DNA from: Treponema sp.
Lineage (GTDB): Bacteria > Spirochaetota > Spirochaetia > Treponematales > Breznakiellaceae
Direction of reading: 5' to 3'
Assembly (NCBI GenBank): GCA_031278815.1
Contig: JAITJS010000023.1
Coordinates: 1-62,216 of the forward strand
Length of the DNA stretch: 62,216 nt
A program made the position numbers and the translations under genes. Numbering within the stretch: position 1 is the first letter of the stretch; each line of letters opens with the position of its first letter. Of this stretch, positions 8,181 through 16,575 are shown piece by piece. A model generated the notes under the pieces. The model made no database searches and had not been told where the DNA came from. It saw nothing but the letters and a program-made list of their open reading frames with translations.

Positions 8181-9527
8181 TCATTGAGCCCTCTTGTCCA
8201 CTGAGGCATAGTCTGTTCCCTTCCTTTCATGGATGCCATCCTCTGGTGCTACTGGTGCTGGTTCAGGCAGGGTAAGGGTCAACTCCAGGACCCTATGGTT
8301 GACTACCTTTGAAACCGTGATGAGTATATCCTGCACCCTGCAGCACTCCCCTTCCCGGGGAACTCCTCCCAGCTGTTCAATTACCCAGTTACCGACCGTG
8401 GTATGCCGGCGATAGAGATCATCCCCTTCCTGAGGCTGGAGCAATGGAGGGGTCATAAGACCGAAAAAATCAGAAAGGGTCTCCAGGCTCGTATTGCCCA
8501 ATACCGTATAGGTTCGGGCATTCACCGGGATTATGGGTTTGACCACCTCATCATGTTCATCCCAAATCTCACCGACCAATTCTTCAATAATATCTTCTAT
8601 AGTAATAATCCCCATAGTTCCGCCGAATTCGTCTACCACCACCGCCATGTGGGATTTCTTCGCTTGCAGGGTTTTCAAGAGTTTTGAAATCTTCATGGAC
8701 TGGGTGATAAAAACCACGGGCTTTACGATACTTTTCAGGGGCTGCTTTTGGCCTATAACCTGGTGATGAAAATCCTTTAAGAGCATCACCCCGATAATGT
8801 TGTCTATCGAATCCTCATACACCGGTAGCCGGGAATAGCCGGTATCGCAGAATCTTTGGTCAATCTCCTCCACGGATTCGACTAGGGATACGGCAACCAG
8901 ATCAACCCGGGGGGTGAAAATATCATGAGCCGTAATATCATCAAACTCAATGGCCTGGCGGATCATGTCCTCTTCCCCTGCATTGATGCCCCCTTCCTGG
9001 CGCACCTCTTCCACAAAGGTTAAGAGCTCTGCCTCAGTAACCGCCCGGTTTCCTTGGATATTAAAGAGCTTGAGAATACATCCTTTCCAGATGCTGGTCA
9101 GCCGATTGACCGGGGAAAGGATGAAGATCAAAGCCTGCAAAAAAGGAGCGGAAAACATAGCGAACCCTTCAGGGGCTTCCTTGGCCAAGGTCTTAGGCGT
9201 TATTTCTCCCACCATGAGCACTGCCACGGTGGTAACCACCGTGGCCAAGCTTACACCCATATTACCAAAAAAGCCGACAAATAAGAGGGTCGCCAGAGCC
9301 GAGGAGGCAATATTGACGACATTATTCCCAATGAGCACCGTGGATAAGAGTTTATCGTACTGTTCGGTCAACTTAAGCGCCAGGGCAGCCCGTTTATGAC
9401 CCTGGGCAGCCAGGTTTTTTAATTTAATCCGGTTTACTGAGGAAAAGGCGGTTTCACTAGCAGAGAAGAACGCAGATAAGAGGAGCAATCCACCCAGCCC
9501 AAGGATACTCCCCGCATTAAACGACAT
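8181..9527 (-). CDS. HlyC/CorC-family CBS-domain membrane protein
   Basis: A protein of 448 residues. It has an N-terminal DUF21/CNNM membrane domain with FFSASETAFSSVNRIKLKNL and about four hydrophobic helices, then two CBS domains (about 200-330; first begins DIFTPRVDLVAV, second carries VVVDEFGGTMGIITIEDIIEELVG) and a C-terminal CorC/HlyC transporter-associated domain. Members are implicated in Mg2+/divalent-cation export or homeostasis; the haemolysin name is historical. Last gene of the minus-strand run from 16.5 kb, about 100 nt after the FAD subunit gene. Confidence 0.9.
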   Translation of the reverse strand: MSFNAGSILGLGGLLLLSAFFSASETAFSSVNRIKLKNLAAQGHKRAALALKLTEQYDKLLSTVLIGNNVVNIASSALATLLFVGFFGNMGVSLATVVTTVAVLMVGEITPKTLAKEAPEGFAMFSAPFLQALIFILSPVNRLTSIWKGCILKLFNIQGNRAVTEAELLTFVEEVRQEGGINAGEEDMIRQAIEFDDITAHDIFTPRVDLVAVSLVESVEEIDQRFCDTGYSRLPVYEDSIDNIIGVMLLKDFHHQVIGQKQPLKSIVKPVVFITQSMKISKLLKTLQAKKSHMAVVVDEFGGTMGIITIEDIIEELVGEIWDEHDEVVKPIIPVNARTYTVLGNTSLETLSDFFGLMTPPLLQPQEGDDLYRRHTTVGNWVIEQLGGVPREGECCRVQDILITVSKVVNHRVLELTLTLPEPAPVAPEDGIHERKGTDYASVDKRAQ

Positions 9528-9627
9528 AACATATTACTATACCCTGGAAGGCCCCTTAAATCAAGCTACTCATCCTCCGGGCAAACTTTCGGGGGGTTTG
9601 GAGCGCCTTGCTGCCCTTTGCCTCAGG

Positions 9628-10464
9628 TTAATTCGTGAGGGCCAGCAAGCTGGATTCAATGAAGTTCACTAAACGGGCCTGTAATAGGTCTTCTACCTGA
9701 TAGCCCAAGGCCAAGTGTGTCTTCCAATGGTCTACCACCATGAGTACATGCTTGCGCTCCAAGGGGAGCCGTTTCCCCATAAGCAAGGATTCGCTGCTTT
9801 TATCATGGATTACCCGATCCCCGGCAAAGACAATCCGTATATCCGTGAGCACGTTCTTTTGGTTTCGTAGGATAAGCACCATAACTTCGCTTTCTGCCCC
9901 GGTTTCCTGAGGCTTATATTTGGTATACGCCGAATAGGTCCACTGGTCCAGGGGGATCCGTATCCGGGTTAAGAGTTCCTGCGGCCCCAAAGAAAGGGCG
10001 CCCTCGGCAGAATAAAACCGGGAAGTCGCAATCCACCGGGTTGCCGTGGCATTGCGTACTTCATAATGAGCGTCCAAGGCTATCATCGGCGCAGTGGCAT
10101 CCAAGCGGCACGTAGGGGTACAGATATTTCCTCCAATGGTGGCTAGGCTTCGGATCTGAGGGCCCGTAATACCTAGCAAACATTGGGTCAGTACCTCAGG
10201 AACGACCTTTCCGAGGTTGATAAGCTCATTCAATTTGACCATAGCCCCGATTTCCAGGTACCGTTCGGTCCGGGTAATGCGGTGGAGCTCTTCCAGCCGG
10301 TCCAGGGAGAGTATATTCCGGGGGAAAACCGGTACCCGCTGCGCCTGACCCCGCAGAAACTGGGTTCCCCCTGCAAAGGGAAGGGCATCGGGAAATTGCT
10401 TCCAGGTGCTGAAAAGCTCCTGAAAACTCGTGGGAAACCATATCTGATTACGCTCGACGTCCAT
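9628..10464 (-). CDS. Molybdenum hydroxylase FAD-binding subunit
   Basis: A protein of 278 residues of the CoxM/XdhB-type FAD subunit. The first FAD motif is LPFAGGTQFLRGQ (about residues 28-40). The second is TIGGNICTPTCRLDATAPMI (about 113-132), matching T-I-G-G-N in the family. A CO-dehydrogenase flavoprotein C-terminal domain follows. It transfers electrons from the iron-sulfur subunit to FAD and then to an acceptor. The start overlaps the end of the 2Fe-2S gene by 17 nt, indicating one coupled operon. Confidence 0.85.
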   Translation of the reverse strand: MDVERNQIWFPTSFQELFSTWKQFPDALPFAGGTQFLRGQAQRVPVFPRNILSLDRLEELHRITRTERYLEIGAMVKLNELINLGKVVPEVLTQCLLGITGPQIRSLATIGGNICTPTCRLDATAPMIALDAHYEVRNATATRWIATSRFYSAEGALSLGPQELLTRIRIPLDQWTYSAYTKYKPQETGAESEVMVLILRNQKNVLTDIRIVFAGDRVIHDKSSESLLMGKRLPLERKHVLMVVDHWKTHLALGYQVEDLLQARLVNFIESSLLALTN

Positions 10465-10936
10465 ATAATCTCCGTTGTCGAATATCCGCTATGGCCAAAA
10501 CCGCGGCAACCAGGCTTTCCGGTTCAGTACAACGGCATCGGATCCCCCGCAGTTCTGCCAGGATATCCGTTCGGGAACTGGGCCGGGGCTTCTTGGCCAA
10601 GATGACTTCCATCGTTAAGATTTTTCCGCTGTCACAGTATCCGCAAGTAAGCACCCCCGCAGCGGCAAAGCCTTGGATGATATCCTTATAGTCATCGGTC
10701 TTGGCAAAGCCTTCCAGGGTGATAACGGTACTGTTCTGAACCCGAAAAGCCGGGATGAGGCAGGATTTAGCTACGGTTCGGTTAAAAATAACCGAGCAGG
10801 CCCCGCAGCCTCCGGTTAAACAGCCGGATTTCGCTCCTATAAGGGAAAACCGTTCTCGCAAGAGGTCAATAAGCCGAGTATCAGAGGCTGTTTGGATCGT
10901 TACTTTTTCGTGATTCAGGGTGAATCCTAGGGTCAT
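10448..10936 (-). CDS. Molybdenum hydroxylase [2Fe-2S] subunit
   Basis: A protein of 162 residues, the typical length. An N-terminal plant-type ferredoxin cluster is GCLTGGCGACSV with a further Cys about 11 residues on (C-x4-C-x2-C-x11-C). A C-terminal all-helical cluster has CGYCDSG and RCRC. It carries electrons between the molybdopterin and FAD subunits. It overlaps the catalytic subunit gene by 4 nt (ATGA) upstream and the FAD gene downstream. Confidence 0.9.
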   Translation of the reverse strand: MTLGFTLNHEKVTIQTASDTRLIDLLRERFSLIGAKSGCLTGGCGACSVIFNRTVAKSCLIPAFRVQNSTVITLEGFAKTDDYKDIIQGFAAAGVLTCGYCDSGKILTMEVILAKKPRPSSRTDILAELRGIRCRCTEPESLVAAVLAIADIRQRRLYGRRA

Positions 10937-13059
10937 AGGGCCGCCTCTTTTTTTCGTTGGTTTTCTACTTCCCAGATGGCTTTCGCACCGAGGGGAATGG
11001 CTTCAAAGGGATGATCCATAGCCTGGGAAACCGCCTGGACATAGGCTGCGGGAATCGAACTAAAGGGTAATTCTCCGATACCCTTAGGCTCGCCGCTCTC
11101 TTGCCCGATAAAGCCAATCTGTATAAGCGGTATATCTTCCGGGTCTGGAATCCCATAGGTATAAAACAGGTTTTCTGGGATTTTTCCTTCGGTATAGGAG
11201 AGCCGTTCTTGAGCAGCCCATCCCAGGGCCTGGATCGCCGCACGGCTCAAGCTGAGCCGTGCCTGCTTTTCTGAAAGGATCATGCCCCCTGCTATCCCCA
11301 GCCATATCCCCCGGATCTTGGGGGTATAGGCTACTGGGTCTATGGCCACCTCCACCACCGCAACCCCCCAACCAAGCCGGGTAAGGGCATGTTCGTCGTA
11401 AAGCCGGGACCGGGGAAGCAATGGGTTCCCCTCCCAGAGTGCTTCAAGGGAGGGCTTATAGGATTGACGCACTCGAATCGGTAAGGGCTCCTGGAGTCGT
11501 TGTTTCTGTATGGTCCGGCACGCGGTTTCCAGTAAGGGGCTCAGCTCCACCGCATACCGGGAATTACTGGCAGGCCCGCTGTCAGGAAGCCCCTCAGTCG
11601 TACCGGCATGGATGCGGATATGTTCTGCTTCAATCGACAGTATCTCCCCGGCGATCTGCCGCCAAAGCTGCGCAAATCCTTCAGTACAGGAGGCAATGCG
11701 TATGTCCAAGGATCCGTCTTTTTCCAAGCTTAGTTCCAGACCATAGGAAACCTCATCCTGGGGGGGGTACAAGAAACCGCCTGCCTGGTAGGCCAGGGCA
11801 ATACCTATGCCCCGCAGGCTCTCATCTTTTACCGCCCAGGAAGTTCCGTGGCGATGGCTGCGCAGCAGTTCATAGGCAGCCCATTTCCGGTAATAATCGC
11901 TTTGAGCCGCAGTCATATCAATAAGGGATTCCACCACCCCCGTCTTGACCGGGACCCCTATGGCAAGGGAGGTATGCTTGGGGAATACATGCTGTTTCCG
12001 CCATGCTGCCGGATCCTGGTGCAAGGAATCGGCAATGCGGGAGACCTGCCGTTCTATGGCAAAGAAACCCTGAGATAAGCCGAACCCCGGAGAAGGCCCT
12101 TGCGGGGGGATGTTGGTGCTCAGGGCCGTTCCTTTGAGGGTAATCGAAGGTATCCTATAGGCCCCTAAGCTGCCAAGGCAGGTCCTATCCAGGATTTCAT
12201 CGGTAAATATCCCCTGGGCGCCTAAGTCGGTTTGGAGGGTTATCGCGGTTTCCCGGATTTCCCCTGCCTTTCCCAAGGTACTGCGCATGGAGATCACCGT
12301 GCGCTGGCGTTTGGGGGCATACCGGAAGTCCTCTTCCCTGGTTACTACCAATTTCACCGGCTTGCCGGTGAGGTAGGCTCCCAGCGCAGCTTGGCAGGCA
12401 ATGAGGGAGGGGTACCACAATTTTCCGTCTCCGTGCATCCCCAGGGCAGTAAGTTCTACCGTTACCCTATCCACCGGGACCTTAAGGACCGCTGCTACGG
12501 ACCGTTTAACGTGAAAGGGCCATTGGGTAGCGGTATGTATCACCAGGTGCTGAGCAGAACCCGGTTCACCGGTGTATACCGCCACTGCGCCCTGGGGATC
12601 TGCATACCAGGGTTCTTGAATCCCGGTTTGATACGTTCCTTCTAGGATCCTCTGGGGAACATCCTCCTCGGGCTTTTCCCCCGGCGAACCATCTTTCGGG
12701 CTACCCAGGACTCGTTGCGCTAAGATCCCCTCAGCAGCAGGGCGTTCCTCGAAAAAGACCGGCTTCTCCTCATCCGCAATAACCCTGCACTGGGCAGCGT
12801 ATTCCTGGAGTTTACCCATATCCGGTCCCACCAAGAGGGCCACCGGTTCGCCGATGTACGAAAGGGCCTCCACCGCGAGGATAGGTAGGGGGAACTCGTC
12901 CACTTGATTGATGCCGGGAATATCCGTGCCTTGGATGAGGGTATACCCGGAAGGCAACTGAGGACATTCAAGCCCCTTGAGGCGCCCCTTGGCAATAGGG
13001 GCGCGTATGGTTAGGACCCGTAAACTGCCGGGTATCATAATATCATCTACAAACACCAT
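10933..13059 (-). CDS. Molybdenum hydroxylase (xanthine dehydrogenase family) catalytic subunit
   Basis: A molybdopterin-binding subunit of 708 residues. The N-terminal a/b hammerhead domain has YIGEPVALLVG, and Moco-binding segments follow (for example SAQHLVIHTATQWPFHVKR). The C-terminal GIGELPF has the GxGE motif whose Glu is the base for hydroxylation in this family. It is somewhat shorter than the 750-790 residues of typical XdhA-type proteins. Substrate cannot be read from sequence; purines or other N-heterocycles are plausible. Moco maturation genes are not in the window. Confidence 0.85.
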   Translation of the reverse strand: MVFVDDIMIPGSLRVLTIRAPIAKGRLKGLECPQLPSGYTLIQGTDIPGINQVDEFPLPILAVEALSYIGEPVALLVGPDMGKLQEYAAQCRVIADEEKPVFFEERPAAEGILAQRVLGSPKDGSPGEKPEEDVPQRILEGTYQTGIQEPWYADPQGAVAVYTGEPGSAQHLVIHTATQWPFHVKRSVAAVLKVPVDRVTVELTALGMHGDGKLWYPSLIACQAALGAYLTGKPVKLVVTREEDFRYAPKRQRTVISMRSTLGKAGEIRETAITLQTDLGAQGIFTDEILDRTCLGSLGAYRIPSITLKGTALSTNIPPQGPSPGFGLSQGFFAIERQVSRIADSLHQDPAAWRKQHVFPKHTSLAIGVPVKTGVVESLIDMTAAQSDYYRKWAAYELLRSHRHGTSWAVKDESLRGIGIALAYQAGGFLYPPQDEVSYGLELSLEKDGSLDIRIASCTEGFAQLWRQIAGEILSIEAEHIRIHAGTTEGLPDSGPASNSRYAVELSPLLETACRTIQKQRLQEPLPIRVRQSYKPSLEALWEGNPLLPRSRLYDEHALTRLGWGVAVVEVAIDPVAYTPKIRGIWLGIAGGMILSEKQARLSLSRAAIQALGWAAQERLSYTEGKIPENLFYTYGIPDPEDIPLIQIGFIGQESGEPKGIGELPFSSIPAAYVQAVSQAMDHPFEAIPLGAKAIWEVENQRKKEAAL

Positions 13060-13113
13060 GCTTTTACCTTCTTTAACTATACCGGGGGCGTGGAGGCCTT
13101 TCCCCTCAACCTG

Positions 13114-14364
13114 CTAGGCACTCCTGTGTTCCTGGGCAATGGTTTTGACTACCTCAATCACCCGTTCAACCTCGCTGTCTTGCATCATCGGCCATAGTGG
13201 AAGAGAAATAGCCCGCTGAAAACTCCGCATCGACTCAGGGAGATCCCCTTCCGTAAGGCCATACCGCTCCCGGTAATAGGGCATACTATGGAGGGGAATA
13301 AAATGCACCGAAACCCCCACATCCGCAGCCTGGATCTTTTCGATAAAGCCATCCCGGCTGATGGAGAGTATTTCCAGGTTGAGCCGTAAGGGGTACAGGT
13401 GCCGGGCATCCCCAGGCCCTGTGGGAGGCAGGGAAAGGGAACCCTCATCCTGAAAAGCCGCATCATAACGAGCGGCAATTTTCTTGCGCCGGTCCAGCAA
13501 TTCCCCTGCCCGTGCCAGTTGCACCCTGCCCAAGGCGGCTAACAGGTCCGGCATGTTGTATTTATACCCCGCAGCCACGACCTCATAGTACCAAGAAGCC
13601 CGGGTATCAGTGTAACGGTTCCACACGCTCCGGTCTATGCCGTGGGAACGCATGAGGCGGATCCTTCGGGCTATCTCCTGGTCTCGGCTTACCACCATGC
13701 CCCCTTCTGCGGTGGTCAGGGTTTTGGTTGCGTAAAACGAAAATACCCCCAGGTCCCCTATAGTCCCTGCCCAGGTGCCGTTGCTTAGTTGGGAGGGGAA
13801 CGCGTGGGCAGCATCTTCAATCACCTTGAGGCCGTACTGTCGGGCAATGGTTATGATGGCGTCCATAGCACAGGGAAGACCGCCGTAATGAACCGGGATC
13901 ACCGCCTTGGGGGTACCTCGGGGACCGAAGCTACCCGAGCCATGCGGTTTAGGATAGGCCGCTTCCCCCCTCCTGAGCCGCGCTAAGGTGGCTTCCAGGG
14001 CCTTTGGGTCTATATGAAAGGTTCCAGGGGCGGTATCTACAAAGACCACTTCCCCCTGGAGGTAACGGACCACTTCCGCAGTGGAAACAAAGGTATAGGA
14101 GGGGACCAGTACCAGGTCCCCTGCGCCGATCCCGCAGGCTTCTAGGGCAAGGTGCAGGCCGCTCGTGGCAGAATTGACCGTAAGACTGTGCAGCGGCGGG
14201 AGCCCTCCTCTTGGGCCTTCAAGAAACCGGGTAAATTCCGCTTCAAAGGCAAGCGCTTCCCGGCCGGTGGTGAGCCAACCGGATCTGAGAACCCGTAGCA
14301 CCGCTGCTTCTTCTTCAGGGCCGATGCAAGGCCGGGCAAAAGGAATATTTTTATCTCTACTCAT
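13114..14364 (-). CDS. DegT/DnrJ/EryC1/StrS sugar aminotransferase
   Basis: A PLP enzyme of 416 residues. Motifs: IPFARPCIGPEEEAAVLRVL near the N-terminus, NSATSGLHLAL (cofactor phosphate site), VIEDAAHAFPS (Asp for the pyridine N), and SFYATKTLTTAEGGMVV with the Schiff-base Lys in TKTLT. It would aminate a keto-sugar nucleotide for glycan synthesis. ATG at 14364 is chosen because homology begins at MSRDKNIPFA; the open frame extends upstream without homology. It overlaps the dehydratase gene by 8 nt, consistent with sequential dehydration and transamination, as in PglF/PglE-type pathways. Confidence 0.9.
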   Translation of the reverse strand: MSRDKNIPFARPCIGPEEEAAVLRVLRSGWLTTGREALAFEAEFTRFLEGPRGGLPPLHSLTVNSATSGLHLALEACGIGAGDLVLVPSYTFVSTAEVVRYLQGEVVFVDTAPGTFHIDPKALEATLARLRRGEAAYPKPHGSGSFGPRGTPKAVIPVHYGGLPCAMDAIITIARQYGLKVIEDAAHAFPSQLSNGTWAGTIGDLGVFSFYATKTLTTAEGGMVVSRDQEIARRIRLMRSHGIDRSVWNRYTDTRASWYYEVVAAGYKYNMPDLLAALGRVQLARAGELLDRRKKIAARYDAAFQDEGSLSLPPTGPGDARHLYPLRLNLEILSISRDGFIEKIQAADVGVSVHFIPLHSMPYYRERYGLTEGDLPESMRSFQRAISLPLWPMMQDSEVERVIEVVKTIAQEHRSA

Positions 14365-15862
14365 AACTGGGAATCGCCTCCTTGAGTATATGCCGCATCT
14401 GCTGCGCATCCCGGTACACCCTGGGGTTCGCCGGATCAAAACAGCAGATAGGCCGCAGGCGCTCCAGCAATTCCTGTATATCCCCTTCCTGGGGCTTTTT
14501 CCGTTCCACCTTAAGGATCCGGTTAAATGCAGTATGCCTAGGCACTTCACCAGCCCCCCACAGTTTTTCCCCCAGCCGTTCTCCAGAACGAAGCCCTACA
14601 TATTCGATCTTGATGTCTTCTTCCGGTTCAAATCCGTAGAACCGGATCAACTGCTCTGCCATATCCCGGATCCGCACTGGTTCACCCATGTCCAGGAGGT
14701 ACAGGTTCCCGTTTTCTCCTACTCCCCCGGCCTTGAGTACCAAGGAACAGGCTTCAGGGATGGTCATAAACCAGCGGCGCATTTCTGGATGGGTTACGGT
14801 GACCGGCCCGCCCTTTTCGATTTGCCGCTGGAAAAGGGGCAGGATGGAACCTCGGGAACCGAGCACATTGCCGAACCGGACCACCATGAAATGTACGGGC
14901 GCTGCACCAGCAGGCCCCCTGGAGACGGCGCTTTCTTGAGCCGCTTCAGCGAGTACCAATGCTTCGCACAGGTACTTGGACACCCCGTAAATGGATACCG
15001 GTTCCACTGCCTTGTCAGTGGTGATATGGACAAAGCGCTGAACCCGCTGCATACGAGCTGCGGCTACGAGATGGGCAGTCCCAAAGAGGTTATTTTCAAT
15101 GGCTGCCACGGGGTTTTCTTCCATCATGGGGACGTGCTTATACGCAGCGGTGTGGAAAATCACATCCACCTTGAGGCGTTCTAGGATGTACTCCATGTAG
15201 GCCTTGTCCTTGAGTTCCCCGATGATGGGTATCAGGGTAGTCTTTTCTCCTACACCCTCTTCTTGGAGGAGCCTCAGTTCCCGGTCAATCTCATAAATGG
15301 CATGTTCCCCGTGGCCAAAGAGGTAGAGCCGGGCCGCACCCCCGGAAAGAAGCTGCCGGCACAACTCGCTCCCAATGGAGCCCCCTGCACCGGTAACCAG
15401 GACCCGTTTTCCCCGCAGGTAGGCCAAACTTTCTTTTAAGTTTACCATTACCGGGGTGCGGCCTAAAAGGTCTTGAGGATCAATGGAACGGGTCTGAATG
15501 AGGTGGGCATCCCCTTCGAGGATCTGGGAAATCCCCGGCAATATCCGGATCCGCTGAAAACCGGCCTGCTTGAGGGTATGGTAGATCTCCTTAAGGTATT
15601 CCCGGGAAGCGCTGGGAATGGCGATGATGGCTTCATCCGCTCCCTTCATCCGCAAAAGCCGGGCCACATCCCGGATAGGTCCCAGCACCGGGATACCGTC
15701 GATTTTTCGGCCTATCTTTTCTGGGTCATCGTCCAGAAAAGCCACCACTTCACCGAAGATAGCCTTTACCTTGATTTCATGGGCTAAGGTCTGTCCTGCA
15801 AAACCTGCCCCGATGATGTATAAACGCTCTTTTGGCAATGGAATTCTGTGTTTTTCTGTCAT
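14357..15862 (-). CDS. NDP-sugar 4,6-dehydratase, membrane-type FlaA1/PglF/CapD family (soluble form)
   Basis: A protein of 501 residues with two Rossmann parts. The N-terminal CoA-binding-like domain has YIIGAGFAGQTLAHEI; the C-terminal extended SDR has GAGGSIGSELCRQLL near residue 150. The conserved region HITTDKAVEPVSIYGVSKY keeps Y-x3-K. Classical large FlaA1/PglF proteins have four N-terminal membrane helices and usually Met in place of that Tyr. Here the membrane helices are absent and Tyr is present, so the reaction (4,6-dehydration, possibly with 5-epimerisation) is inferred. It lies 64 nt downstream of loaP. Confidence 0.85.
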   Translation of the reverse strand: MTEKHRIPLPKERLYIIGAGFAGQTLAHEIKVKAIFGEVVAFLDDDPEKIGRKIDGIPVLGPIRDVARLLRMKGADEAIIAIPSASREYLKEIYHTLKQAGFQRIRILPGISQILEGDAHLIQTRSIDPQDLLGRTPVMVNLKESLAYLRGKRVLVTGAGGSIGSELCRQLLSGGAARLYLFGHGEHAIYEIDRELRLLQEEGVGEKTTLIPIIGELKDKAYMEYILERLKVDVIFHTAAYKHVPMMEENPVAAIENNLFGTAHLVAAARMQRVQRFVHITTDKAVEPVSIYGVSKYLCEALVLAEAAQESAVSRGPAGAAPVHFMVVRFGNVLGSRGSILPLFQRQIEKGGPVTVTHPEMRRWFMTIPEACSLVLKAGGVGENGNLYLLDMGEPVRIRDMAEQLIRFYGFEPEEDIKIEYVGLRSGERLGEKLWGAGEVPRHTAFNRILKVERKKPQEGDIQELLERLRPICCFDPANPRVYRDAQQMRHILKEAIPSYE

Positions 15863-15919
15863 AGGGTATTGTTGTGGTTCTTTTATGAGTACACCGCGCT
15901 GAACCGCTTTCCTTGAAGG

Positions 15920-15938
15920 GGGAACCTCACCGGTTCCC
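15920..15938 (-). promoter_or_regulatory. RNA hairpin overlapping the loaP stop codon
   Basis: On the minus strand GGGAACC-GGTGA-GGTTCCC forms a perfect 7-bp stem. The loop contains the loaP TGA stop (15927-15929). It is directly upstream of the dehydratase gene. LoaP-family antiterminators act through leader RNA hairpins, so this is a candidate target or a processing/attenuation element. Confidence 0.45.
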
Positions 15939-16466
15939 TGCTACATCCGCAGCATCTATCATTTCAAAAGCCAAATCAATCGCAAAAGAATCCTCATACA
16001 GATCCAGTCTAATCTTTGCCCTCCCTTTTCTTTTATCGACTTTTATGATCTTTCCCTCAAGACCCATGAGGGGCCCTTCGGTAACCACAATCCGGGAATT
16101 CTCATCAAAATAAACCTTGGATTTTCCTGCAATGGGGCCGACTTTTTTGATGAAATGGAGCACCACTTCCAGGTCTTTACCGGAGAGGGCGGTGATATTT
16201 TGATTGGACCGTAAGAAACGGTAAAAGCCCTCGGTTTTTCGGAAGGCCCAATGATAGGTGATGATATCTTCTGCATCCCCTAACTCAATAAAAATATAAC
16301 CCGGAAAAATAGCCGCATTGGAATGCATGAGGACCCCTTGCCGACGAATATCGAGCTTTCGCTGAGGGAAATAGATAGGCATAGTAAGCTCAGGATGGAG
16401 GGCTCTCAAGAGCTTTATGTATTTCTCTTCGGATCGGGTTTTAATTTGCAGCGCATAGTAATTCAT
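15927..16466 (-). CDS. loaP: NusG-paralogue antiterminator (LoaP/RfaH/UpxY type)
   Basis: A protein of 179 residues. The N-terminal NGN domain begins MNYYALQIKTRSEEKYIKLL, with FPQRKL and FPGYIFIELG. The C-terminal KOW domain has GPLMGLEGKIIKVDKRKGRAKI. Specialised NusG paralogues keep RNA polymerase elongating through long glycan or secondary-metabolite operons. ATG 16466 matches the NGN start; the longer frame to 16562 lacks homology. Heading a dehydratase-aminotransferase-hydroxylase cluster fits the role. The promoter places the start of transcription almost at the ATG. Confidence 0.85.
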   Translation of the reverse strand: MNYYALQIKTRSEEKYIKLLRALHPELTMPIYFPQRKLDIRRQGVLMHSNAAIFPGYIFIELGDAEDIITYHWAFRKTEGFYRFLRSNQNITALSGKDLEVVLHFIKKVGPIAGKSKVYFDENSRIVVTEGPLMGLEGKIIKVDKRKGRAKIRLDLYEDSFAIDLAFEMIDAADVAGNR

Positions 16467-16474
16467 AGGGTAAA

Positions 16475-16504
16475 AGTATACGGGAGACTCCCCGAAAAGT
16501 ACAA
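16475..16504 (-). promoter_or_regulatory. Promoter for the loaP cluster (probable leaderless start)
   Basis: On the minus strand: TTGTAC, 18-bp spacer, TATACT. The predicted start falls about 1-3 nt before the ATG at 16466, and no Shine-Dalgarno is present, implying a leaderless or nearly leaderless mRNA. The spacer holds the palindrome GGGAG-T-CTCCC, a possible repressor site. Confidence 0.5.
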
Positions 16505-16575
16505 GCACAAAAATAAAACCGGTATTCTGGGAAGCAGTCTGGACAGGAGCTTGGGCATCCACCGACCTCTCGCTC

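Noticed and set aside
14165..15184. 339-residue plus-strand ORF opposite the dehydratase and aminotransferase genes
   Set aside because: It is antisense to two strongly conserved genes and has no domain features.
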